Below the pieces are notes generated by a model that was given only the letters and a program-made list of their open reading frames with translations, was not told where the DNA came from and searched no databases. Of a stretch of 64,000 bases of DNA, positions 32,750 through 42,686 are shown piece by piece. Position 1 is the stretch's first letter; each line of letters starts with the position of its first letter. The stretch is from Cladopsammia gracilis (taxonomy: Eukaryota > Cnidaria > Anthozoa > Scleractinia > Dendrophylliidae): NCBI GenBank assembly GCA_022457155.1, contig JAJGOT010000017.1, positions 2,578,501 through 2,642,500 on the forward strand, given 5' to 3'. The position numbers and the translations under genes are program-made.

Positions 32750-33488
32750 CTACAATTAATTATTATTACTTACTCTTAGTAAAGTTTAACTAAAATCGCA
32801 ATCGATAAATAAGTTCTTATCTTAACGTTACTCGAGCGAAAATCTATCTTCATTTCACTAACAAATAGTCTATCAAGTTGATTTGGGTATAAACAAGATG
32901 AAAGCGAGTTGAAATGTTTAAAAAATTCGAGGGAAACCAGCGTTTGTTTTGATTTCAAGGCTCCATCCACCATTTTGGATTACCCAGTCTTCGCTCGGTC
33001 AACAACAAAGAAACGAGAATTGAGTGTTTGATCAGTCAACGATAAAGAAGGAATTGTCCCTAGATTCTAATTGAAAACACGTGCTTTTAAAACAAGACTA
33101 AAAACAAATCACTTTCTTAGAAAAAACATTCCGACGCTACCACAACCACAGAGAATTGAGTTTCAGATCTATAAACAATTGAAGTGTTGCTCAGAAAACA
33201 TTTTAGAACAAGATTATGAAAACAGTTCAGAAAAAACGTGAATGCGCGAAAACAACTCCGTTGATAACATGTCTCTAAAACGTTTAAGTAAACGGAAATT
33301 GACACGAGAATTGAGTTTTTGATCAGATCGCTTGTGATAACTTAATTGATTCTCTACCAACAAAAGCGAACGAGAATGTAGTTCCACAATAATGAAACGA
33401 GAATTGAGCTTTTGATTAGACCGTTTGACCGACTTGATAACTTATTTTCTCCAAAAGGCTAGTACGTACAATAAATCAAATCACTTAC
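32750..33488 (-). other. Intron 5 of polymerase B, 739 bp
   Basis: GTAAGT donor, AATTGTAG acceptor, phase 0. Carries three related copies of an ACGAGAATTGAGTTTTTGAT-like unit at about 33,012-33,036, 33,303-33,330 and 33,388-33,425. No coding sequence. Confidence 0.8.
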
Positions 33489-33536
33489 GGTTTGCGAAGG
33501 ATCCCAAGTTGGTAGTTGATTCGTCTCTCCCAACCA
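33489..33536 (-). CDS. Polymerase B exon 5 (48 nt)
   Basis: Phase-0 cassette of 16 codons (WLGETNQLPTWDPSQT) between TTTCAG and GTAAGT. Confidence 0.82.
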
Positions 33537-33627
33537 CTGAAAATAACAACAGAGAATGAGTCGTTGAAAAATATACATTACATGATGGTTGTGAAGGAAA
33601 TCAGTTCAATGAAATTGGAAAACTTAC

Positions 33628-33681
33628 TTCGTCACATAAATCACTTTCCATTTCCAGTGGAAAATATGAATCGTGGTTCTC
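33628..33681 (-). CDS. Polymerase B exon 4 (54 nt)
   Basis: Phase-0 cassette of 18 codons, acidic (ENHDSYFPLEMESDLCDE), between TTGTAG and GTAAGT. Confidence 0.82.
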
Positions 33682-33825
33682 CTACAAGAAAACACAACAA
33701 AATGAATTTAGAATACATGGATGCTTTATACTAAAACGGTTTAAACTCGGGTGGGTTTATATGATAATTTATAACCTTGTAAATAATTCACTTTAGTTAA
33801 TAAACACAACGATGAAATTACTTAC

Positions 33826-33882
33826 ATTTTCTAACGGCCGCCGTTCCATGTCCTCGATGTCTTGTAAATCGTCTGCGGTCAT
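33826..33882 (-). CDS. Polymerase B exon 3 (57 nt)
   Basis: Phase-0 cassette of 19 codons (MTADDLQDIEDMERRPLEN) between TTACAG and GTAAGT. It starts with ATG, so a transcript beginning here could also be translated. Confidence 0.8.
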
Positions 33883-34108
33883 CTGTAAGATTAATTCAAT
33901 TAAGATAAATCCTGTGGGTATCGAGCTTAAGCTTAGCTAAAATCTCATTGTGTCTTAACTCATTGAACAAAGAGGTGCTAATTTTCCATGCAAATTTAGT
34001 TCAGTGTAAGTTCACATAATTAAACTTACTTAACGGCGCGTGAAACACGAACGACAAGGCTTTCGTCGTACTACAAAATATGTTTAACGAACTCAAAATA
34101 AAACTCAC

Positions 34109-34168
34109 CGAATCGAGAAAGTCAAACTCATCGAACGCCTCTGCAGTCGGGACTTCATTGCTTGACGC
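34109..34168 (-). CDS. Polymerase B exon 2 (60 nt)
   Basis: Phase-0 cassette of 20 codons (ASSNEVPTAEAFDEFDFLDS) between TCACAG and GTGAGT. Acidic with aromatic residues, like an activation-domain or protein-interaction segment. Confidence 0.82.
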
Positions 34169-34395
34169 CTGTGATAAGAGAATAAGTAATGTTATGAGAG
34201 AAAATTGAAAGCAATGTTTAAATGATTGTACTAAGAGTTAAAATTCACGCCCTAAAATTAAGTAACTTTGGCTAGAAAGTTTAGAAATCAACTAACAAAC
34301 TTAAAAAGGGTTTTGCTAATGCGTTTGTCTTTGCAGCAAGAAGAAAGTTTGAGTTTAGAAAATCAAGAGAGATCGAGCAAAATATTTCAACTTAC

Positions 34396-34554
34396 CTCAA
34401 ATTCTTGCACAGTCAATTCAGCTAATCTAGCATAAACCATCGGCACAAAATTCTCCGGGATATGAACGGCTTCCGTCAACATCTCCCAGTCGCGGACAGT
34501 TAAACAAGCACTCAAAGCAGCTTGAAGATCAACAACGTTCGTGAAAAAAGCCAT
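34396..34554 (-). CDS. Polymerase B exon 1 (start) or N-terminal leader exon
   Basis: ATG at 34,554 in a GTTATTACGATGG context opens 53 codons (MAFFTNVVDLQAALSACLTV..., helical) and ends in phase 0 at a GTAAGT donor. It is the first gene from the right end, mirroring the C/H protein at the left end, and the bases just before both start codons match (CGTTATTAC). The five N-terminal exons add 126 residues before the zinc fingers. An alternative is that exons 1-5 form a separate small acidic protein in some transcripts. Combined seven-exon product: 1,682 residues. Confidence 0.8.
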
Positions 34555-34631
34555 CGTAATAACGTTTCGAAGTAACTGAACAAAGTTTTCAAACTTCCAG
34601 CGAGTTCAAGTTGAATGAAGGAATGACGCTT

Positions 34632-34740
34632 TCAAAAATTTTGCGCTTTTTATTCAAACAGACAATGCAAATCTAAAGATCCAATCAGGGTGTGAATAGA
34701 GCGGGCAAGTTTGGGCCGGTCTATTGTTCCTATTGTTTTA
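34632..34740 (-). promoter_or_regulatory. Right subterminal repeat with promoter-like elements
   Basis: Reverse complement similar to 19,961-20,060: CCAATCAGGGTGTGAATAGA box and a TATA-like ATAAAAAGCGC on the minus strand about 90 bases upstream of the polymerase ATG. Probably the inward promoter for the right module. Confidence 0.55.
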
Positions 34741-34894
34741 ATGATTTACCTAGGCACTATCCCTAGTCATTTATTAACACAAAAGGTATAGGTAATTGAT
34801 AATACATATTAATAAGTTACCTATACCTATACCTATACCAAACTATACCTACCTATACAGTAACGGGGCTTATCTTCAGCCTTCTACTACTACT
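34738..34894 (-). repeat. Polinton right terminal inverted repeat
   Basis: 157 bp, reverse complement of 19,607-19,763 without a mismatch seen. It ends CTTCTACTACTACT directly before the CACATC duplication. Confidence 0.95.
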
Positions 34895-34900
34895 CACATC
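34895..34900. repeat. Polinton target-site duplication, right copy
   Basis: CACATC, identical to 19,601-19,606. On the RTK strand it is GATGTG and is followed directly by the Polinton AGTAGTAG, so the former GTAAGT donor is lost on this side. Confidence 0.95.
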
Positions 34901-35107
34901 GCTCTTGGAACTGAAGATCTGTTCATAGAGTGACTCTGGTGCCATCCACTTGATTGGCAGTTTCTTCTGCTTTTTTACTTCGTACACCTCATGATACACT
35001 TCTCGCATCAAACCGAAGTCTGCAATCTTGAGCTTTTTACCGTGTCCCACGAGAATGTTTCTTGCTGCCAGATCCCTGTGAACAAGGCCCTTCTCAGAGA
35101 GGTAACT
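34896..35107 (-). CDS. RTK gene, catalytic and activation-loop exon, donor destroyed by Polinton
   Basis: A 212-nt exon after an AG at 35,108-35,109. It encodes [20 protein letters not shown] (catalytic loop with HRDLAARN), [12 protein letters not shown] (DFG), [15 protein letters not shown] (APE) and ends in SSKSD plus two bases of a valine codon. All catalytic residues are intact. The original junction was GATGT|GTAAGT; the Polinton inserted inside the donor. Reading on without splicing adds about 15 residues and stops in the Polinton TIR. The exon family is FGFR/RET/Cad96Ca-like by general appearance. Confidence 0.93.
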
Positions 35108-35502
35108 CTAAAAATAATCCGAGATGTGCAGTCTCTGAGCATAAACTGAAAATTAGATGCGTGGCTGCATGTATTTACTCGTATAGTGAAGGGATCACGT
35201 TTGCAAATTGAAGCATTATCATATATCAAAATAATAATTAACAAGAGGCTTCAAGCAGCCTATACTCATGCGCATGCGTAATAAAGTTTTTTGAATGTTT
35301 TGTATATATACGTAACGTAAACATCAGTAATGTGAGTGGGGTTGTAGGAGACGCTGTCGTGACACTTCAGTAACGCTGTTTTACCGGAAGTGAGAGTAGC
35401 CGGAAGTCACTAAACAGGAAGTGTAAATGGCAAAGCTATGAACCGGAAGTGCACAATTTAAAATATGCGTGCATAATTTTGCATGCAAAATCGTGACACA
35501 AA

Positions 35503-35554
<52 letters not shown>

Positions 35555-35602
35555 GAAAAACGAAGGGCATTTTTTAGCTTATACATAAAAAAATATCCTT
35601 AC
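35108..35602. other. RTK intron with AAT microsatellite
   Basis: Contains repeated GGAAGT motifs (ACCGGAAGTG, GCCGGAAGTC, AACAGGAAGT) at 35,385-35,450 and an (AAT)n tract at 35,504-35,552. No coding sequence. Confidence 0.6.
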
Positions 35603-35860
35603 CATGCCTCGTGCTATCTGCCAGGCAAATGTCATCAGATCAGTTGGGTCAAATGACTCACAGTCATTATCACACTCATCGACAGCTGTCTTTCTTGCAG
35701 CATCTTCTTCCTGGCTTGATGACGAAAATACTATCATTGGGATTCGGCATTCATCTTTACCATCAAAGTCAGCTTTCTTTGGCTTCGTCTTTTCAAAAGC
35801 TGTAGAAGGTTCAGCGTTTGTGTTAAACATGTCTTTTTTATTTGCAACTGCCTCGCCATC
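35603..35860 (-). CDS. RTK gene, kinase-insert and helix E exon
   Basis: 258 nt, phase 0 both ends, between an AG (35,861-35,862) and a GTAAGG donor. The first about 70 residues are a hydrophilic acidic kinase insert (KADFDGKDECRI, SSSSQEEDAARK, DECDNDCESF). The last 16 (DPTDLMTFAWQIARGM) are helix E of the C-lobe. The insert contains no tyrosine, unlike many vertebrate RTK inserts that recruit SH2 proteins. Confidence 0.88.
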
Positions 35861-36140
35861 CTATAAGGTACATTGAAAATATTACTAATTTTATATACAT
35901 TATATCTAATCATGAACAGATTAAATTTGGGAAAAAAAATATACAACCTTCCTGTTGCGGTTCTTCGTGTGAGAGGTGGGGACATTAAGCCCATCTGGTT
36001 ACAATTAACATCTATGTTAAATACACGGCCAGAATGGAAAAGGGAGTGTGTCCCCCAAATCTGATCGTAGTAGGGGTGGGAAGCGTCCCTCAGGTTAGTA
36101 TATAATTGCCCTGAGCCTTAGTTGGGTATGTTTTTGTAAA

Positions 36141-36238
36141 TTTGCTCAGATAGCAAAGATGAATGTGCCTAAAAGTCCAGCTGCAGCCCACAGGAAATAT
36201 AAGCCTAAAGTGGCCGATTTCCTGTGCTATCTGAGCAA
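36141..36238. repeat. Small inverted repeat in RTK intron
   Basis: TTTGCTCAGATAGCA at 36,141-36,155 and its complement at 36,224-36,238, followed by an A run. Probable MITE relic. Confidence 0.5.
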
Positions 36239-36401
36239 AAAAAAAAAAAAAAAAACTAGCTAACTTTTTTGCTCGTCTTCAACCTCTTGCCGCTCAAGGC
36301 AATAGAAAAGGCAACGTCAATAGGGGTGACCGGGTGTTTGCCAGTGACAGGGCTGTGATAGTACTAAACTAGGAGGTGGACAGTGGAGAACTTGGTGCTG
36401 A

Positions 36402-36581
36402 AGGGGCCGATTACAAGGCGTATTTCAGCCCGGGCTGAAATTTCAGCTCGGTAGGCGGGCTGAAGTTTTGTTGCGATTACATAACGAATTTCAGCCCGGG
36501 TTGACAGCCATGGCCGCTATCTTGTTTCATTGAAAACAAATCATTGCTCATGCCCAAGTGCACTTATGTAATCGGCCCCTA
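36402..36581. mobile_element. MITE, AGGGGCCGATTACA termini
   Basis: About 180 bp starting AGGGGCCGATTACA and ending TGTAATCGGCCCCT, with internal inverted TTTCAGCCCGGG units. Non-autonomous DNA transposon in the RTK intron. Confidence 0.65.
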
Positions 36582-37053
36582 ATCCATGATTCTGCAGTTG
36601 GTAATGACTTCAGAGCTATGTTAGCTGCTCTAGCTGCCAGAATGTAGGGGCAGGCTCGGTGGTGGAAACAATGGAAGCTTAACAAATAACAGTTTCTTAG
36701 GGGGTTTTTAATCGAGTCTCTAAAATTGCTCGATTACTTTGGTTTTGCACAATGCTACGTTGATTGACTACAAGCATTTCGCGCTAATTTCTTTACCAAT
36801 TAAAATTAAATGTAAAATTATATTACTGGTGTTTTGCTCTGACGTGTTTTCCCGCGCTAAGTGGAGTGTTGCTTCGAGTTCTGATTGGTTCATTGTATTG
36901 TCGGCATATTTTTTAATCGATTGACCAGTGTAATTACTTGGGTTTTGGTTTTACGACACTTAATTAAAAACAGCATTAATAAACCAAATCCAAAATCATT
37001 ATTAATTCTGGATTAAGTTAATCAATTTGAATTAAGGGTGCCCTGTTACATAC

Positions 37054-37140
37054 CGGGTCAGCAGTTGTGTTTTTTGTCCTTGTTCCAGCATACAACTCCT
37101 TGCCTGTTGCCTCTGCGGTTCTCAGTTTAGAACCGGTTAT
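37054..37140 (-). CDS. RTK gene, kinase-insert exon
   Basis: 87 nt, 29 codons, phase 0 on both sides, flanked by AG (37,141-37,142) and GTATGT. Encodes ITGSKLRTAEATGKELYAGT and nine more polar residues, the start of the kinase insert. It is weakly conserved by nature, so support comes from splice sites and phase. Confidence 0.7.
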
Positions 37141-37142
37141 CT

Positions 37143-37624
37143 ATTAAATATAATCAAACCGAGTAAATTGATAGACGTTTTTCTTAAAGCGAGTGAAGTA
37201 ATTAGTGCGAAGAAAAAGTTATCAAGTGTTTCAAAATGGCCAACGTTCATAAATTAGAATATATACAATGTTTCTAGATAAATTTCTTCAAAACGTTTCG
37301 TGCTTTCGCGTATGACTGGAGCCAGTGGTTACAGTATTGATATTGTATCGCCTAGCCTTAAGCCGGGCTAAAAATTCCATTGTCCATTGTGCTTCACGTG
37401 CCTCTGAACAATAGAAGCCTTGCAAACCAAAACAATAACAGTGTCGTGTGAAGCACAATGGACGATACTAGGTCTTTAAGTTTACGAAAAACTACATGTT
37501 ACTCTATTTACACAATGGCTATACCCGTGCAATTTTTTTTTACTGGACACTTGCATAAGTTTGTTTAAGTGCTAATATACGCTGGTAATTAAGTTATATC
37601 ATTTCTTAAACCTATTTCTGATAC
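37143..37624. other. RTK intron
   Basis: Holds a short inverted repeat around CATTGTGCTTCACG (37,378-37,401 and 37,442-37,467). Nothing coding. Confidence 0.5.
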
Positions 37625-37809
37625 CTCACTTCTCATGCGTCTGAGCCAGTGAAGCAAATCTCCATGAGCAATGTACTCAATAATCAGGAGAAGTGGTTTA
37701 GTTGTGGTCCAACAACCAAGAAAACTTAAGACGTTCTGATGTTTCCCAACTTCCTTCATGAGCTCTATTTCGTCCATAAATTCCTTCTTCTGCTCTTCAT
37801 TGGCGTTTT
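37625..37809 (-). CDS. RTK gene, helix C and hinge exon
   Basis: 185 nt between CTCCAG and a GTATCA donor. Encodes EFMDEIELMKEVGKHQNVLS (helix C with the Glu that pairs with the catalytic Lys), FLGCWTTTKPLLLIIEYIAH and GDLLHWLRRMRSE (hinge and helix D). The incoming split codon gives Glu with the last G of the preceding exon; it leaves in phase 0. Confidence 0.9.
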
Positions 37810-38730
37810 CTGGAGAACAAGAACATACAAAACAACAAATAAATGCATGTTGTGTTATTGTCTCAAGGGCCCTCAGGTGCTTTGCGTATACGCACTTTAT
37901 TATACGAAGTATTCGCGTTTTTTGCGATTTATAGGCCGATGAAAAGATGTTGCGAAAACTACTATGAAAAATATCATAGGTTTTAACACTGTCTTCTTTT
38001 GTTAGACTGCTTGAAACGAATTGATAATGATATAATACGTTGTACAGCGCGTTCTCAATAAAATGATCAAATGCGTATATTATATTTTGATAACGCTAGA
38101 CATGTTTTTGTTTCGTTTCTTTTGTTGAAATTAAAGTAATTGGATTGAAATCATTACAAACTGTTCTGAAATATCAATCGGTTTGTTCGAGTTCAGAGAC
38201 AACTAAAAACTATCTTTCAACGATTTGCTTAATTCGAGCGTCTGTATATGAGGTCAGGATTTAGATGAGTGATGGATACCTGACGATACACTCTTTCGAG
38301 TAATTGATATAGCTTCTCAAGCTGATCATTAAATACAGACAAAACGAAGGGGAAAAAACACGGTATAACTGTAATGCACCAACCACAAAGCACAATTTAA
38401 TGTCTCGTTTATTGCAAACGAAAGACAGTCTCAAACGGCAAAGCGTTCCTCGCATGATCGATCTCAAAGTCAGCATTTTATGCATATGAGTAGGGGGTAT
38501 ATAACTAAAATTGATTTACCGTAAGGGTTCTAACTCACCTCTGAGTTCATTTGCTTCTAAGGACATTACCGAGGTTAGATTTAGACGTTCTCGCAGCCTT
38601 TTTCTTTCTTGTTGTATAAATGAGTGGACATGTCCAGTTCAAGCAAGAGGCCTTTTAACCCTTTGGCAGCTTCTTTAACTTTCGATACTTGAACAGTTTA
38701 TTCTTTCTATTTTAAACGCAAATAGTTATT

Positions 38731-38807
<77 letters not shown>

Positions 38808-38969
38808 AATTCTATTGTTCAATTGTCTGTTTTCTGTTTTTTTTTGTTTAATTTTCTTTTAAGACTTTCTCAGTTAAAATTCCGTTATACTGTCTGAATC
38901 TTGTTTCATTTGTGGCCACCATTTTGTTTATGCATGGCTCGAGATGCCTTTAGCTATTATAACTGTTCC
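37810..38969. other. RTK intron with AT microsatellite
   Basis: (AT)n at about 38,734-38,804. A possible splice-like pair near 38,540 was not supported by a conserved frame. No gene seen. Confidence 0.5.
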
Positions 38970-39319
38970 AGCCATGCTCCGTCACGCGTGACCAGTATTT
39001 TTGAAAATTGAATGGAGTTTTCAAGATTACGCGTCGGTTTTGAAAACTCATTCCGAGATTCGGATATTTCCGTGAGAATTTTACCGCATTTTCGAAAACA
39101 AAGAGCAACAAAATATCATTTTGTTTGAAATGTTACATATCCGAACAATATTAGTTTTTTTTATGCGTGCAGCGAAGTTATTTTCAGTTAATTCGTAACT
39201 TTCAAAGTGTTTTCCACAGAGATTTTCAAGGTTTCATTGAAATCTCGGACGTTACAAAGAAATATTCAAATGTTCATTTCATTCTCTAGATTACTGGTCA
39301 CGCGTGACGGAGCATGGCT
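38970..39319. mobile_element. MITE with 28-bp terminal inverted repeats
   Basis: AGCCATGCTCCGTCACGCGT followed by GACCAGTA at 38,970-38,997 is exactly mirrored at 39,292-39,319. About 350 bp without coding capacity, in the RTK intron. Confidence 0.7.
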
Positions 39320-39812
39320 ATAATCATTTTAATTTCAACTTTTTGCACTGCAATTTCACCTTTGTGCACTGCAATTTCATCTCTTTGCACAACCGATCGC
39401 AACATTCTGCACTGCTTGGGATTAATTGACAACGCTCAGCCAATCAGAATGCAGAAATTTTTGCATGTATATCATTAGTTTTAGTATTCGGTTGATAACG
39501 TTTTTCGTGCACTCCGACGTCGTTCTGGTTTTAGCTTGCGAGTTTTTTTTTCCTCATTTTGTGAGAAATATAGTCTGAACGGGTCGAGTTTGTTGTTAAT
39601 TCTCGTCCTTGCCCCGAGTGTTTTTCTTCGGGTACTCCGGTTTTCCTCTCTCCACGAAAAACAACATTTCAAAATTCCAATTCCATATGGAATTCGAAGC
39701 AGTGGAAGTAGGAGCCACCTCGTGGATTTCAACTGAAATCCCTATTTATTGACTTTCGCGTAGATCTTGAAAATTGCACAGACTAACTGGCAATATAGCA
39801 GTTCAAACTCAC
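39320..39812. other. RTK intron
   Basis: Repeated TTTGCACTGCAATTTCA units at 39,342-39,390. Open frames opposite each other at 39,481-39,736 have no domain and no splice support. Confidence 0.45.
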
Positions 39813-40012
39813 CATGCAGTTCCTTGACAGCAACAATCTTCTGCCTCTTGGTTGCATAAACCCGGTCTTGTTCCACTGCAAAGTACTCCAAGCCGTCCTT
39901 TAGTTTCGCTTTGTGAACTTTTCCAAATGCGCCTTGACCCAACGCCTCAATAAATTCTGTTCTGATTGGAGGGATTTCACAATAATCCAAAACTTGTATG
40001 TCTTTGGCTGTC
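39813..40012 (-). CDS. RTK gene, kinase N-lobe exon
   Basis: 200 nt between a TTTACAG acceptor and a GTGAGT donor. Encodes the juxtamembrane end (YCEIPPIRTEFIEALGQGAF), glycine-rich loop GQGAFGKV and the VAIK-type KIVAVKEL with the catalytic lysine. Ends one base into a codon, completed by the helix C exon. The wide intermediate loop (LKDGLEYFAVEQDRVYATKR) between beta2 and beta3 is longer than usual. Confidence 0.9.
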
Positions 40013-40218
40013 CTGTAAAGTAAATAAGAGTTAATAAAGTATTATTATAATTGCCGACAACAGACCCTTTCGCGCAAACTTATACCCCGACCGTGGTACA
40101 AGGGGTGGTGATGAACTGGGACGCTCCTGATCCGGTAACTACATTCGGAAAATTCAAACAGAAATGTCAAGTTATGTTTAAAAGCGTTCTCAAAGACACC
40201 GATGACGAAGAGAAAATG

Positions 40219-40221
40219 AGC

Positions 40222-40264
<43 letters not shown>

Positions 40265-40640
40265 GTAATAATTTAGGTATTTATGTTGCGCTGGCTGCAT
40301 GGATATATGATCGTCTGCGCATTACAATATGTTAAAAATTAAAATATCTAAACATTCACAACAGGTCAAAAATGATAAAAGGCCTCCCTAAACAAATGTG
40401 CCTTTAAAGACTGCTTAAAATGATCTAATGTCCTACTCATCCTGATGTTTATAGGTAAATTGTTCGATAATTTGGGGGCAGCGGCACAAAATGCCCTGTT
40501 CGCCCAATGTTCTTTTTTTGGGTCTTTAGGGTGTTCTAAAGTTAAAACGTCATTAGACCGCAGTGCGTAGGTAGACGAAGGCTTGATACTTATTAGGTCT
40601 CTTACTTTAGTCGGGAAAAAAAGGGCTTGTTATGTACAAC
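40219..40640 (-). mobile_element. CR1/L2-like LINE 3' fragment inserted in gypsy gag
   Basis: On the minus strand, C-terminal reverse-transcriptase residues such as NRAFCAAAPKLSNNLPINIR and LDHFKQSLKAHLFREAF are followed by a 3' UTR and end in an (AAT)n tract (40,225-40,270 on the plus strand). It splits the gag frame. Confidence 0.65.
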
Positions 40641-41335
40641 AGCTGGACGTTCCTGAAGGTAGACGATAGAAAAAAGCTTGCCGTTATTTTCTAAAAATTC
40701 GAGAATCAATTGGAGCCGAAGACGAGTCATCGTATTCATAGATACACACTACGATAGATGCGTCAAGAACCAGGCAGCCAGTCGATGATTTTATCTCAAG
40801 AATAAAAAAAAAACTAGCAACAAAACGTCAATACCGCGACAACGCTGAAGTCGACGACAGGGTGTTGGATCAGCTTATCTGGGGTTCAAAAACCTCCGAC
40901 GTTCAAAAGTCTCTTATCACTGGAGATAAAACAATGACCTTCGAGGCGGCTGTCGCGATTGCAAGAAGCCACGAGGCCATGAGCAAGCACATGAAGACGT
41001 TGACTGAGCATAGTAATGGCTATCAAGAAGGCAGGAATATCGATTCTATTCAGAAACAACAAGAGAGAGAATTCTGTTACAACTGCGGTAAACAACATCA
41101 GCATTACCCGCGGAATAAATGCCCATCTTGCCACTCATCGTGAAAATAATGTGGAAAAGCCAATCATTCGCAATCAGTTTGCAGATCCAACAATCGGAAA
41201 CAACCTAGTCAAGGAACACAGCCAGCCTTCAAGAAAACTATTCACACTATTGAAGAAACGTTCCACGACGACGACGATGAACGATAATCCTTATATTGCA
41301 CGGCATTCATGGAAAGCAGGCACCTTTTAAGAATT

Positions 41336-41487
41336 AAGTGAATTAGAGTTTTATTAGCATTGTTTTAACTAGATTTTGTATTGTTTGATATTAGCATTAG
41401 TTAATAATTTATTAATGATTTTTCTTATGCCTGATGATTCTATTTATCGTGGTTAAATAAAGTCATTGTATTGTATTGTATTGTATT
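41336..41487 (+). mobile_element. LINE-like 3' tail with TTGTA repeats
   Basis: AT-rich segment ending AATAAAGTCATTGTATTGTA and further TTGTA units, a typical 3' tail of a non-LTR element. It separates gypsy gag from protease. Confidence 0.5.
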
Positions 41488-42686
41488 GATGAAGTCCTGA
41501 CAATTAGTACGATCGAAATTAGCGCCATGGAAGGTGCCTCTAACGACACGCGCGACGAAGTCTTCGCAACACTTGAGGTTAGTAAGGCTGAACAAATGCG
41601 AAAAATTAACCTCCAGTGCAAGGTATACACAGGCGCGCAGAACAACGTAGTACCCATCCGACTGCCTCGCATTATCGCTCCAGAGAAGTTTAACGATGAT
41701 GGAAACCCAAATCAGAAGCTTTGGAGAAGAACAAAGCCATCCTCTCAGCATATGGCGGCTCCACAATCAAGCAGCTTGACACTGTAAACATACTTTGCAC
41801 GTACAAAGAGAAGAAGATTAACTGCATTTTCTACGTTACGGACACCACTGGGCCAGGTATTCACGGCCTAAAAGCATGTATTACATTGCAACTATAGTCT
41901 CGCTACACTGTACACTCAAAACAAACCAATTGGACCAGGCTGAACCCAATGGCAACTCCAAGCGTCCAACTTATATGAGGGCCTAACATAGGGTTGGCGG
42001 GATGCGGGATAAGCCTTTTTTCGCTGCCGGGATGCGGGATGAAAGAAAATTTGAAGGCGGGATGCGGGATGGTTAGAGGTGGGCGGGAAGCGGGAAGTTC
42101 GTTATTTTTATGGCGGGACGCGGGAATTCTTGATTTTTCCGGGTGGGAAACGGGATGGATGACGACAATGCACTCGTTAGATATTTGACGATTCCGTGAA
42201 GGAAGACAAGTCTGGATGTTTACATAGGTGATTTTTTAACCGTTTTTCTATCCTGTCTTTCCTTTGAAATCATTTCAGAAGTCCTGATCTTTATCATTCC
42301 GAATAAGCACCTGTCACGGTGTCGCAATCTTGTCTCAAGGAACGCATTAAAATGCTAAAACAGGGAGTAGCAAGGGGTGACAGGCTGCACAAACAATTCC
42401 GATCAGGGACCGCGCAGAGGGAGGGGCTGAAGCCCCCCCCCCCCCCCCCCCCCCCACTTTTTTGCAAGAATAAAAATAAATTTAACAAAAGTAACGGAGA
42501 GAAAAGTTATAAAAAAATCGTTAATTCGAAAGTGACCAGAGTTACTGGCAAAGACAAACGCGCAGATAAATAGACAGAATGAAGCATTAGTCGTTACAAT
42601 TGTAAAATATTTTTTCGCTTCTAACCTAGCAGAGGTAAACGTCTTTTAAATGGCTTCTTTTTCCTGCGGACCTCTCAGGAAAATGC

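Larger units (their letters stand above)
19607..34894. mobile_element. Complete Polinton/Maverick (adintovirus-like) element
   Basis: A 15,288-bp element bounded by 157-bp terminal inverted repeats, identical by eye, beginning AGTAGTAGTAGAAGG, and by a 6-bp target duplication. It carries the Polinton core set: chromodomain integrase, DNA polymerase B, packaging ATPase, adenain-like cysteine protease, major (double jelly-roll type) and minor (penton-like) capsid proteins. Genes form two converging halves: plus strand 20,097-25,509 and minus strand 25,606-34,554. No frameshift or premature stop is seen in any core gene once the polymerase introns are removed. Perfect TIRs and intact genes suggest recent insertion. 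Whether it behaves as a transposon, a virus or both cannot be told from sequence. Confidence 0.96.

Noticed and set aside
28763..32793. Many plus-strand ORFs opposite polymerase B
   Set aside because: They are antisense shadows of a long, domain-rich minus-strand exon and have no recognisable motif.
20000..34800. Dense, intron-poor ORFs suggested bacterial or free viral contamination
   Set aside because: Perfect TIRs, a 6-bp target duplication and RTK exons that rejoin in frame across the insertion show it is integrated in host DNA.
38734..38804. AT tract considered as an origin or CRISPR-like array
   Set aside because: Simple dinucleotide microsatellite; eukaryotic context and no spacers.
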